DNA of 64,000 nucleotides from Linanthus parryae (taxonomy: Eukaryota > Streptophyta > Magnoliopsida > Ericales > Polemoniaceae): the NCBI GenBank assembly GCA_023055425.1, contig JALGPY010000006.1, positions 87,827,935-87,891,934 on the forward strand, read 5' to 3'. Under the pieces are notes generated by a model. The model was not told where the DNA came from, did no database searches, and worked only from the letters and a program-made list of their open reading frames with translations. The translations under genes and the position numbers were made by a program. Shown piece after piece: positions 34,059 through 46,300 of the stretch (position 1 is the stretch's first letter; every line of letters starts with the position of its first letter).

Positions 34059-37000
34059 CTAAACCAATGCATCTTTATTTAACATTCCCAATTCCAATCT
34101 TAGAGCTGAGAATCTCTCATCTGCTAATGGTTTAGTGAAGATATCTGCAATTTGCATGTTAGTAGCAAAAAATTCAAGAATAATATCACCTTTCTCAGCA
34201 TGATCTCTGATGAAATGGTGTCTGACATCAATGTGCTTGGTTCTTGAATGTTGAACTGGATTCTTTGTAATTGAAATTGCACTGGTGTTATCACATTTGA
34301 TAGGGATTCTTCTGAAATCAAATCCAAGGTCTCTTAGCTGTTGAGCAATCCATAGTACTTGTGAACAACATGCTCCTGCAGCTATATATTCATCTTCAGC
34401 TGTTGATAGAGCAACTGAATTTTGTTTCTTGGAATGCCAACTGATCAAGAATGATTCAATAAATTGGCAAGTTCCTGAAGTGCTTTTCCTATTAAATTTT
34501 TAACCTGCAAAGTCAGCATCTGAAAAACCATACAAAGAAAAATTTGAATGTCTTGGATACCAAAGCCCTAAGTCTTTGGTTCCATTGAGATATCTGAAGA
34601 TTCTTTTCACAGAACACATCAAATTCTAATTGATCAAATTCTCTACCATGATCACTTCTAATTGAAGCTACATGTAGGTTTTTCATAGTTTGAAGTTCTC
34701 TGCAAAGCTTTGAAAATTCAGAGAGGGCTTCAGATTTTTATTTGAGAAACATAACCCAAGTACATCCAGAAAAATCATCTACAACAACTAGCATATACCT
34801 TTTACCTTTTGGAGTAGGAGTTCTCATAGGACCACAGAGATCCATATGAAGCAGTTCAATGGGTCTAGTTGTACTCACAAACTTCTTTGGCTTGAAAGAA
34901 CTTCTGGTCTGCTTGCCTTGAGCACAAACTTTGCACAATTCATCTTCTTTGAACTTAATGGATGGCAATCCTCTTACCAAGTCTTTAGAAATCAATTTGT
35001 TCAAAGTATGCAAACTGATATGACCAAGCTTCCTATGACAAAGCTTTGAATCATCTCTCAAGGCCTTGAGGCACTTCAAACTTTCACCTGCAACTTTGTT
35101 AGTCTGAAAAGTATAAACATTGTTTGATCTAGAGGCTGTGAGAATGCATTTGCCTGATTTCTCATCTTGCACAACACATCTCTCTTTATCAAAGATAACC
35201 TTATTGCCATTATCACAAAGCTAAGAAGCACTAAGCAAGTTAAATTTCAAACCATCAACTAGATACACATCAGAAATAGAGTTTTCGGAATTTCTACCAA
35301 CTTTACCAATACCAAGAATATTGCATTTGTCTTTGTCACCAAGAGTAATTGAACCTTTAGATTGCTCCTTTAGTTATGAGAATAGAGATCTCTTTCCACT
35401 CATGTGTATTGAGCAACCACTGTCCATAAACCACTTCTGTTCTTTGATGACACCCTGCAAACACAAATCACTGCCTTATCCAGCTGTTAGACCAAGAGTG
35501 GAATTTGGATTCATATTCAGGATCAACCATGTTAGATGGTCTAAATCCTTTAGGAACCCAAATCTGTTTAACTTGTCCTTTGAGTTGAAATGGAAAATGG
35601 CTCCTCATTATGTGAGGGTCTCTTCTTCTGAAAGGACAAGTAATTTTAACATGACCAGTTTTGCAGCAGTAATGACATTTAGGAGAAGTTTTGTTTCCAT
35701 CTTTCACAAATCTGGTATTGTTCTTTCTTGGAAAGTTTGGATTGAATCAAATGCCAGCTTTGTGAACAGAATGTGAACTTCCTCCAAGAATCAAGTTCAA
35801 CTTGTGTTCTGATCCAGCAAGCTTAACTTTGACCAATTCAGATTCTTGAAGTTTCTCAGTAAGAGTAGTCTTTTGTTTATCTAATTCATCAACTTGATGT
35901 TTTAGATTAAAAAGGCTGTTACTCATCAAAGAGTTCTCAGTGACTACTTCCTTGACTTGTGTTTTCAAGGCTTTGAAACTGGTTTTCAAGGCCTTGAAAT
36001 TACTGTCAGTTTTCTTTTGAGAGATTTCAAGATTCTGATTTAGACAAACAAGTTGTAAGTTCTCTTTTGCTTGCTCATGAACTCTTTCTTTCAAAAGAGT
36101 GATCTCTTTCAGATAATCTTCTTCATTTAAAATCATTGTTCTGAGATAATCTGAAAGAGCATCTTTTGGTTTTGATATCAGACAGTTTACCATTACCTCA
36201 ATGTTCTTCTCAGAACCTTCAACATGCTTGGCCATGAAGCATAGGTTGGAATGTTCTTCTTCAGATTCTGATTCACTTGAGCTATCTGAATCACCCCATG
36301 AAGCTATCATAGCTTTCTTTCTTCTATCATGGTCTTTCTTTAGCTCTTGCTTTTCTTGTGTGGACAATCTCTTATCAAATGTCCTGCATGACCATATTCA
36401 AAACAATTCATGACTTTTGATTTTTTGTGAAGAAGACTTCCCTTTGTAGTCCTTGCTACTGGATGGTCTATGTCTTTCTCTATTGAAGTCTTTGTTTCCA
36501 ATGTTTTTCTTCATTTTGAGAATCCTTGTCAAGGCTTTGGAAATCAAAGCAAATGGATCTTCATCATCACCATCCTCAGTTTCAAGTGAGTTCTCTCATT
36601 CTCTTTGTGTTTGAGAGCTAAGTTCTTGACACTTTCTGGGAGCTCACCATCAACTTCATTCATAGATATTTCATGTGTCAGAAGCTTACCTTGTAGGTCA
36701 TCAAGTTGTAGAGTTGAGAGATTCTGAGCTTCTTCAATAGCTGTGGTCTTTGGTTCCCACTTTGCCTTTGGAAGACTTCTTAGAATCTTCCTCACATTTT
36801 CTTCATTGCTAGTGAACCAAGGTTTGTAACAATGTATGTGAACCTGTTGAACATGTCTCTGATATATTCATCTGCATTCGTATTAAACAACTCATATTGC
36901 CTGAGATAGATGTTGATCTTGGTTTGCTTGACTTGACTTGTTCCTTCACAAGTTACCACAAGCTTATCCCATATTTCTTTGGCAGTTGTGCATCCTGAGA

Positions 37001-37300
37001 TTCTGTTGAATTCATCTGTACTCAAAGCACATATAAGTTGTTAATAGCTTTGTAATTCTTAGAGAATTGCTCTAAGTCAGAAGATGAGAGTGAGTCTTCA
37101 GATTTGGGAGTTCTAATCCAATCTTTCTCTGTGTCGAAAGTGTGAGGTCCATTCTGAATAATGGTCCAAAGCTCTATGTCTTGATCAATGATGAACATTT
37201 TCATCAAAGCTTTCCGGTGAGCAAAATTTTCTCCACAAAATAGAGGAGGTCTGTTAGCAGCTCTTCCCTGTGAGAAACCACCATCACCTGCAGTACTCAT
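34059..37300 (-). pseudogene. element B gag-pol remnant lacking reverse transcriptase
   Basis: The ATG at 37300 opens MSTAGDGGFSQGRAANRPPL, the Sirevirus gag start. Gag continues in pieces to about 35750, and a CCHC knuckle ('CHYCCKTGHVKITC') lies near 35640. Protease and pre-integrase follow to about 35170, then the integrase start ('LLHMDLCGP', 'YMLVVVDDFSG') to about 34740. Near 34615 the sequence jumps from the integrase ('FDQLEFD') straight into the RT/RNase H connection ('YLNGTKDLGLWYP'), then RNase H ('SWHSKKQ', 'ADIFTKPL') to the stop at 34059. Compared with element C, about 1.8 kb is missing, including the whole RT with YVDD. Frames are broken at several further points. Confidence 0.82.
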
Positions 37301-37335
37301 GGTCACCAAATGGTTAAATCTGTACAGTGAACCAG

Positions 37336-37347
37336 ACTCTGATACCA
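37336..37347 (-). other. element B primer binding site
   Basis: In element sense TGGTATCAGAGT, complementary to initiator tRNA-Met except for the last base; it lies one base from the 5' LTR. Confidence 0.85.
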
Positions 37348-37348
37348 T

Positions 37349-38658
37349 TGAAAGTGTGAGTGTGCAGATGGTAATGCAGCTAAGATACTCTAGAAGGGGG
37401 GGGGGGGGGGGTTTAATAGAGTATGCTAACTTTTTGCAAAACTTGCTAAGATAATAAGATCTTGTGAAAGCTAGTGAAGTTCAAGGCCTTGAAAACAAGT
37501 TCAAGCCTTTGGAAGGAAATACAATTTGGAATAGATCAGTCAAGTCTTTTTCAAGGCCTTGAAAAGAGTTTCAAACCCTTGAAAAACAGACAAGTTTGAA
37601 TGCTGTAAAAACTGAGTAAGTAAAGAAACTATAGATGCAAGAGACAAGTGATTTATAGAGTTCAGTCCACTTGGACCTAATCTCTACCTCAGGAATCTGT
37701 TACCTGCAGGATTTTCAACACAATTCTTATTAATCAAAAGCTAAGCCCTAGATCTCAAGCACAGAGAGATGCCTTACTCTGTTACAACTTGTGGTTCTCC
37801 CTAACCTATATAGTACCTGCTCTAGCTAACTGATTAACTACGAATTCTCTATTGTTCACTTTGAATAATCCTTGAGAATAAAGATAGAAATATTACAGAA
37901 ATGATCTACCAATAAAGCACAATACAGAATAACACTAGAGTGTAGAAGCTGCAGTGGAGTATGCAGTGAACTTCTGTGAAATAAATTGTGAGATTGGTGA
38001 AATTCTTTGATGCTTGTCAATCCATACTTGTCTCTCTCTTTTTGCGCGTTGATTGTTGTGTGTGTTGCTTCAGAACTGAGCTCTATTCAAACAGCTCTGC
38101 AAATCTTCCCATATTTTCAGCAACAAATCTCCTATTTTGTAGGCAACATACTTCGACTCTTTGACAATCTTCTCCAACGGTTAAGTGATGACAATCTCCA
38201 GAGATAATGTTTTGATCTTGCATTTGAATAGTTTGAGAAGCTGTCATGCCAGTCAGATTAAACACAGAATCATCTTCTCAATTATTTCCTTCCCTGCACA
38301 AGTCAATTTAGGAAATAATCCTTGCAAACTAGGAAATAAAATTCCTTGCAAAATCATAGTCAAACAGATGATATTTTATGTTCAAACATGTTAGAATAAT
38401 TTGTCTTTCATCATAAAATAACAGTAAATCAATCATATGAACGAGAGCTATGAAATCAACTTAGAAGAGTTTACACAAAATTCCCCCTGAGAATGTTCAT
38501 GTAGGTTAAAAAGTTTCAGGGCTTTGAATCCAGTTTCAAGGCCTTGAAAATAGCTATACTATTTTCAAGCCTATGATAACTGATTCAAGGCTTTGAAAGC
38601 TGATTCAAGGCCTTGAAATAGTTAAATTATTTCAAGCCTTACACAACCTGATCTTACA
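37349..38658 (-). repeat. element B 5' LTR
   Basis: 1310 bp, plus-strand ends TGAAAG...CTTACA. It holds the G16 run (37396-37411) and several TCAAGGCCTTGA palindromes (for example near 37481, 37552, 38535 and 38607). It is followed by the GAAAG target duplication. Confidence 0.92.
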
Positions 38659-41600
38659 GAAAGTCTAGTCCCGCTATTGATGCTCACTTGCATATGATCA
38701 CCGCACTGAGACTTCACAGCATGAACATGTTGTGCTTATACATCGTCTTTTGAATATGATACTCAAGCAGGAACCTCCTACTTCTCTCTTCTTCCATCTC
38801 CAATGCAAAGTCTTGGTACTTTGACTCTGGGTGTTGTAACCATATGACCATTGATTATACAGTGTTAGTTCGCAGACATATGCTCAAGGGATTTTCACTA
38901 TCCGCACAGCTAGTTGTACACGTATGCGGGCTACTCACAAGGAACATGTTTCTCCATTTATCTTATCACTCCCGGATACTCACTTGGTTCCTGATCTCAC
39001 TTTGAATCTGGTATATGTTGGTCAAATATGTGAACTTGGACATCATGTGACATTTTCTTCTAGCGGTTGTCGTGTGCAAGATCCTGAGAAGGGGAAGATT
39101 CTCTAAATTGGTCAAAAAATGGATGGCTATATGAGCTCTCTAGTCTCAAGCTTTCGATTTCCTCAGTGACACAAATTGCTAGTTCTGTAAGATCACATGT
39201 ATCACCTTCTCTTAGTCTTTGGCATTCTAGGCTTGTCCATGCTTCATTTGGTGGCTTACACAAACTTTGTTCAATGGAAACCATGGTTCGGTTGAAAGCG
39301 AACATTTTGATTATCTTCCATGACAGTTAGCAAAACAACCAGCATTGACCTTCACTAGGAGTCAGTCAGTCTCTTCATCTCCTTTTGATTTAGTTCATTA
39401 TGATGTTTGGGGGCCTTCCACGCATGAGACTATGTGCGATTTTACATACTTCGTTATGTTTATTGATGATTTTACGCGCTATACGTGGATATATCTCATG
39501 AAGAACCATTCTGAGCTACCCCAGATTTATCATGAGTTTGCTACCATGGTGCAACTCAATTATCTCATCCCATCAAAGTCTTTCGCACCGATAGTGCAGG
39601 AGAATACACAAACACTCAGTTTCTTGCGAGTATTAGTAGTCAAGGGACCCTTCCGCAACGCTCGTGCTCTGGTACTTCTCAACAAAATGGCCGTGCCGAA
39701 TGTAACCATCACCACATACCTTAATTTGTATGTCCCTTTCTCATATCTTCCGCTTGTCCTGAACATTTATGGGGGAAGCTGTTGTCATTGCTGTTTACAC
39801 CATAAACCGTGTTCCAACTCCTACTATACGAAATATAACACCGTATGAGAAGATTTATGGTGTTCCTCATGATTACACATCATTTCGTGTGTTTGGATGT
39901 GTGTGCCTTGTTCTCCTGTACCCTCATGAACACAATAAGTTGGAACCTCATTCTCGCATATGTTGCTTTCTTGGCTATGGCATTGAGCACTAAGGGTATC
40001 GTTGCTGGGACCTATTCTCCAAACGCCTTCACATATCTCGACAGGCGGTATTCTGTGACGACAAGATTTTCTCAAGCATCTCATCATTTCATCCACCCAC
40101 CTTGGTGGATAATCCTTCCTTCACCGATGCGACTTACTTATGATTCATCTGAGGACTTTTATGGCATACATGCAATACCAAAATTAGTTCCAATGACGAC
40201 TTCCTATCATGGTGGATCCACTACCACCCTCTTTGAGCATACCATTGACCAAGAGCCTCCAGCTCAACAATATGAGCACATTTTCGATGATTTTGAGGAG
40301 GAATGTGTCCCCCGGTTGAACCTCCGGTCCTTGATCATATTGACCATGGAGACCTTACTACTAAACTCCTTCGCTCCACCAAATAGAAAACCAGATCTGC
40401 TCGATTTCATGACTTTTTAATGATGAGTACATTCACCAAACATATGGAACTAGATACATATCAGACGGCGAGGGATGACCCCATTGGTTAAAAGTGATGG
40501 AAGAAGAGTTAGCTGCTTTGTAAAAGACTAAGACTTGGGATCTCGTTCTGTTACCCCCCGATAAAAGCTTGATGGGGTGCAGATGGGTATATAGGGTTAA
40601 GACTCGGTTGGATGGCTCTTTCAAAATATATAGGGCCTGATTGGTAGCAAGAAGTTTCACACAGGAGTATGACATTGACTATGAGACGACCTTATGCTCA
40701 ACTCACCACTGTTTACACTATGATAGCCGTGGCCGCTCAGAGGTGTTGGTCTTTGTTCTGGATGGATGTTAAGAATGCATTTCGTAACGACGATCTTATA
40801 GAGGTGGTGTATATGCAGTCTCCACCTGATCTCAGGGTTTCTGGCTCACAGGTATGTCGCATGCGTTGCACATTATGTGGTCTAAAACAACCCTTCGGGC
40901 TTGGTCTGATAAGTTTCATTCCACAATGCTCAAGCTTGGTTTCTTCTCTAGTGAATATTATTCAGCTCTCTTCATTCGTCACACGAATCATGGTATTACA
41001 ATTCTGCTGATCTATTTAGATGATAAGATAATTACTACAGATGATCGTTCGGTATTTCTAAGCTGAAAGAGTCCTTAAATCAACACTTTGAGATGAAAGA
41101 CTTGGGCCCTATTAGTTATTTCTTGGGTCTTGATATCACTTCTGATGTTGATGGATACTTTCTCTCACAGGATAAGTATGCTTATGATATTATTGTTCCT
41201 GCAGAACCGGCCGATCAAAAGGTCATCTTCACTCCACTGGAGCCCAACCTGAAGCTTAGTACCTGTCCCTGGGAGGGTGAACTGATATCTGATCCTACTC
41301 GATATCGACAAATTGTTGTTAGTCCGGTTTATCTCATAGTCACTCGTCCCGAAATAGCTTTTGCAGTTCATCAAGTTAGTCAGTTCCTGACTAATCCTCT
41401 CTCTACGCATTATGCTGTCGTTCTTCGAATCTCCGTTATGTGAAAGGTAATCTATTTCGTGGTCTCCATTTTTCCGCATTGTATACACATGTGTTACATG
41501 GGTTCTCATATGCATATTGGCCTGGTGATCCGATTGATTGGCGTTCTACCACTGGATACCGTTTCTTCTTGGGTGACTCTCACTTATCTCTTGGTGCAGC

Positions 41601-41975
41601 AAGAAGTAAATTGTTGTTGCTCGATCTAGCACCGGAGCTGTATATCGTGCATTGGCTGATGCCTCACAAGAGCTTGATTGGATTACATGGTTACTAGCTG
41701 ATATGGGAATGCCTCAGTATTCTGCAACTAAGATTTTCCGTGACAACCGTAGTACTATTTAGGTTTCACAATTATGTGTTACATGCAAGGACGAAGCACA
41801 CTGAGATAGAATGTCATTCACTCGCCATCATCTTCGTGTTGGCACAGTTCATCTGAAGAATGTAACTTCGACAGATCAAACAACAACATTCATACGAAGT
41901 CTCATCCGCCTGGACATTTTTGTGACTTGGTCTCTAAACTTTCTCTTAGCACGACAAATTCAATTTGATGGGCGC
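38659..41975 (+). pseudogene. element A pol remnant (protease, integrase, RT, RNase H)
   Basis: Domains appear in Ty1/copia order. Protease and pre-integrase region about 38920-39105 ('VPDLTLNLVYVGQICELG', 'GCRVQDP'). Integrase about 39345-39990 ('LVHYDVWGPS', 'FIDDFTRYTWIYLM'). RT about 40670-41090 ('FWMDVKNAF', then YLDD at about 41017-41028 in place of the usual YVDD). RT connection about 41093-41443 ('MKDLGPISYFLGLDI'). RNase H about 41500-41900 ('WRSTTGYRFFLG', 'VGTVHLKNV'). The reading frame changes several times and stops are frequent, so no functional product is expected. The domain wording fits the Ale/Retrofit lineage as I know it. Confidence 0.8.
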
Positions 41976-41987
41976 TGTTATGATATG
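41976..41987 (+). repeat. element A 3' LTR start, cut by element C
   Basis: TGTTATGATATG matches the first 12 bases of the 5' LTR. The remainder continues after element C at 51476 but is strongly diverged. Confidence 0.6.
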
Positions 41988-43292
41988 TGTAAGTTCAGGC
42001 TGTGCAAGGCTTGGAATAGCTTAGCTATTTCAAGGCCTTGAATCAGCTTTGAAATCCTTGAATAGTTCTCAGAGGCTTGAAAATAGTTCAAGGCCTTGAA
42101 ACTGGATTCAAAGCCTTGAAACTGCTTAACCTGTGTGCATACTCTCAGGGTGGAGTTTTCTACAAACTCTCTGAGTTTGGATCCATATCTATCTTCCATA
42201 CTTTTGATTCATTTTTATTAGATGATGAAATAAAAATTATTCTAACTTGTTTTGATCATTGAATATCATCTGTTTGGCCTTGATATTGCAGGAAATTTTG
42301 TTTTCAATATTTGCAGGATTGTTTCCTAAACTGAATCTGTGCAGTTTTGGAAATAGTTGGATATTTTGATCTTGTGATCAATCAGAGACTTATGATAGGT
42401 TCTCAGATTGCTTATGGACAGGATCACAACAATATCTCTGAATATTGTGATCAACTATCCATTGGAGAAGGCTGTTAAAGAGAGTCAAACTGTAGCCTAC
42501 AAAATAGGAAGTTGTTGGTGAAAATCTGGGAAGATTTGCAGAGCTTCAAACAGTTTAAATAGAGCTCACTTTGAAGCAAAAAAAATAAGAGACTCAACGG
42601 GCAAAAGCAAGAGAATAGTTTATGGGTTGACAAAGCACCAAAGAAGAACATCAAACTCTCAATCCATTCCACAGAAGTTCACTGCATTTTCACTGCAGTT
42701 TTCTGCTCTAAGTGTACTTCTGTTTTGAGCTGTATTGGTAGATCATTTCTTTATTATCTATACATCTATTCTCAAGGATTGTTCAAAGGGAACAATAGAG
42801 AATTCTTAGTTAATCAGTTAGCTAGAGCAGGTACTAGATAGGTTAGGGAAAACCACAAGCTGTAACAGAGTAAGGGAACTCTCTGGGCTTGAGTTCTAAG
42901 GCTTAGCTTTTGATTAATAATAATTGAGTTGAAAATCCTGCAAGGATCTAATCTCTGAGCTAAGGACGTAGGTCCACGTGGACTGAACTCTATAAATCAC
43001 TTGTCTTATGCATTTACAGTTCATTTCTTTTCACAGTTTTTGCAGCATAAAAAACTATCTGTTTTTTTAAGGGTTTGAACTTGTTCTCAAGGCCATGAAA
43101 AAGGCATACTTGCTTTATACTGTCTGCATCTTCTCCAAGGGCTTGAACTAGTTTTCAAGGCCTTGAAATTCACTGTTTGCACAACTTTTCATCTTCCTCG
43201 CAAATTTTGCAAAAAGTTGGCATACTCTATTCAACCCCCCCCCCCTTCTAGAGTATCTTAGCTGCATTAGCATCTGCTTACTCACACTTTCA
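41988..43292 (+). repeat. element C 5' LTR
   Basis: TGTAAGTTCAGG...CACTTTCA. Exact 14-bp palindromes at 42029-42042, 42087-42100 and 43154-43167. A TATA-like TTTAAATAG lies near 42555. The C11 run (43235-43245) is flanked by ATACTCTA and TAGAGTAT. Confidence 0.93.
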
Positions 43293-43294
43293 AT

Positions 43295-43306
43295 TGGTAT
43301 CAGAGC
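43295..43306 (+). other. element C primer binding site
   Basis: TGGTATCAGAGC, complementary to initiator tRNA-Met, two bases after the LTR. Confidence 0.92.
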
Positions 43307-43342
43307 TTGTATCACTGTATAAGATTTAACCATCTGGTGATC

Positions 43343-46300
43343 ATGGTACTGCATGTGATGGTGGTTTCTCACAGGGAAGAGCTGATAACAGACCTCCTTT
43401 ATTTTGTGGAAAAAATTTTGCTCACTGGAAAGCTCTTATGAAAATGTTCATTATTGATTAAGATCTAGAGTTTTGGACCATTACCCAAAGTGGACCTCAT
43501 ACTTTCTACACAGAAAAAGATGGGATTAGAACTCCCAAAACAGAAGACTCACTCTCCTTTTTTGAATTAGAGAAATTTTCTATGAATTGCAAAGCTATTA
43601 ACATTTTGTATTGTGCTTTGAGTACACATGAATTCAACAGGATCTCTAGATGCACAACTTCTAAAGAAATCCGGGACAAGCTTGTGGTTACCTTTGAGGG
43701 AACCAGTCAAGTCAAGGAAACCAAGATCAACATTTATCTCAGGCAATATGAGCTTTTCAAGATGAATGCAGATGAGTCCATCAGAGACATGTTCAAGAGG
43801 TTCACTGATATTGTCAACAACCTTGATTCACTGGGAAAACATTTTTCCAATGAAGAAAAGGTGAGGTAGATTCTCAGAAGTCTTCCAAAGGAAAAATGGG
43901 AACCAAAGACCACAACTATTGAAGAAGCTCAGAATCTCTCAACTTTACAAATTGATGACCTACACGGGAAACTCCTGACACATGAGATATATATGAATGA
44001 AGTTGATGGAGAACTCCCAGATGGTGTCAAGAACTTAGCTCTCAAAGCCAAAGAGAATGACAGAACACAAAGCCTTGAAACTGAGGATGGTGATGATGAA
44101 GATCCAATTGCCTTAATTTCTAAAGCCTTGACAAGGATTCTCAAAATGAAGAAAAACTTTGAAAACAAAGATTTTAACAGAGAAAGACATAGATCATCCA
44201 GCAGCAAGGACTACAAAGGTAGGTCCTCTTCACAGAATAAATCAAAAGTTATGAACTGCTTTGAATGTGGTGATGCATGACACTTGATAAGGTATTGTCC
44301 ACACAAGAAAAGCAAGAGCTTTCAAAAGAAAGATCATGACAGAAGAAAGAAAGCCATGATAGCTTCATGGAGTGATTTAGATAGCTCTAGTGAATCTGAA
44401 TCTGAGGAAGAACATGACAACCTATGCTTCATGGCCAAGCATGATGAAAGTTCTGAGACGAACATTGAGGTTGTCACCAATATCAAAGAACATAAGTGGT
44501 TTATGGACAGTGGTTGCTCAATACATATGAGTGGAAAGAGATCTCTATTCTCAGAATTGAAGGAGCAATTAGAAGGTTCAATTACACTTGGTGACAAAGG
44601 CAAATGCAATATTCTTGGTATTGGAAAAGTTGGTACAAATTCTGAAAACTCTATTTCTGATGTGTATCTAGTTGAAGGTTTGAAATTTAATTTGCTTAGT
44701 ATATCTCAGCTTTTTGACAATGGCAACAAAGTTATCTTTGATAAAGAGAAGTGTATGGTGCAAAATGAGAAATCAGGAGATTGCATTCTCACACCCTCTA
44801 GATCAAACAATGTTTATACCTTTCAGACTAACAAAGTTTCAGGTCAAAGCTTAAAGTGTCTCAATGCCTTGAAAGAGGATTCAAAGCTTTGGAACAGGAA
44901 GGTCATATCAGTTTGCATACTTTGAACAAGTTGATTTCCAAAGACTTGGAAAGAGGATCGCCATCCATCAAGTTCAAAGAAGATGAAATGTGCAAAGCCT
45001 GTGCTCAAGGCAAACAGACCAGAATTTCCTTCAAGCCAAAGAAGTTTTTAAGTACATCTAGACCTATTGAATTGCTTCATATGGATCTATGTGGTCCTAT
45101 GAGGACTCCTAATCCAAAAGGTAAAAGGTATAGGCTAGTTGTTGTAGATGATTTTTCTAGATATACTTGGGTTATGTTTCTCAAAGAAAAATCTGAAGCA
45201 CTCTCTGAATTTTCAAAGCTTTGCAGAGAACTTCAAAACTTGAAAAACCTACTTGTAGCTTCAATCAGAAGTGATCATGGTAAAGATTTTGATTAGTTAG
45301 AATTTGATTTATTATGTGATAAGAATGGTATTACTAAAACCTTTTCTGCTCCAAGAACTCCTCAACAGAATGGTGTTGTTGAAAGAAAGAACAGGACTCT
45401 TGAAGATATGTCAAGAACAATGCTTCTTGAGAACAAGCTGCCAAAACATTATTGGGCAGAAGCTGTGAATACAACAAACTATATTTTGAACAAGTGCTTG
45501 ATCAGACCTATTATGAAGAAGACCCCCTATGAACTATTCAAAGGGAGGAAACCAAACATTTCATACTTCAGACCCTTTGGATGTACTTGTTTTATCCACA
45601 ACAATGGAAAAGACAACCTTGGTAAGTTTGATGCAAGACGTGATGAAGGTATATTTCTTGGTTACTCTCTGAATAGAAAAGCTTATAGAGTTTACAATAA
45701 AAGAACCAAACTGGTTGAAGAGAGCATTCATGTTATTTTTGATGAAAACTATGATGGTTCTTTGAGTGAAAGTTTTGCAGACTTGAATTTGAACAAGCAT
45801 GAATCAGAGGAAGAGACTGAGAATCCACTAGGATTCAAGAAAGGCTCAGAAGAAAATAGAAGACATTTTCAAGACCTTGAAAATGGTGCTCAAGGCCTTG
45901 AAAGTAAAACTCAAAGCCTTGAAAAGGATGATCAGAAGGATTCAAGTGACAAAACCACTACTTCAAGACTAGAGAAGATCTATGGAGAGCCTGAACCATG
46001 GTCTCCAGGAAAGAGATTCAAATATCTCTCATCTCATCCAATTGATAATATCATATCAGATCCAACCACTGGTACACAAACTAGATCACAGTTGAAGAAC
46101 TTATGTGCTTTTAATCCTTTTATCTCTCTTGTAGAACCTAAAACTGTGAAGGAAGCTTTACAAGAAGCAGACTGGATCATTTCTATGCAAAAGTGAACTT
46201 AATGAGTTTGAAAGGAATTAGGTTTGGAACATAGTTCCTCCACCTACAAACCAGTTTGTCATTGCTACCATATGGGTATTCAGGGATAAGTTGGATGAAA

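Larger units (their letters stand above)
19579..38658 (-). mobile_element. element B: Sirevirus-like Ty1/copia, internally deleted, hosting element D
   Basis: Minus-strand element inserted in gag of element A. The flanking pentamer GAAAG is identical on both sides (19574-19578 and 38659-38663). LTRs: 19579-20856 (3') and 37349-38658 (5'); by eye they differ at roughly 5% over the first ~350 bases. Primer binding site 37336-37347. Gag-pol remnants 37300-34059, env-like remnant 22866-21180, polypurine tract 20870-20857. About 1.8 kb of pol between mid-integrase and RNase H is missing, so B cannot move on its own. Element D sits in its env-like 5' region. The Sirevirus assignment rests on the env-like gene after pol, the paired polypurine tracts and palindrome-rich LTRs. 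Confidence 0.88.
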
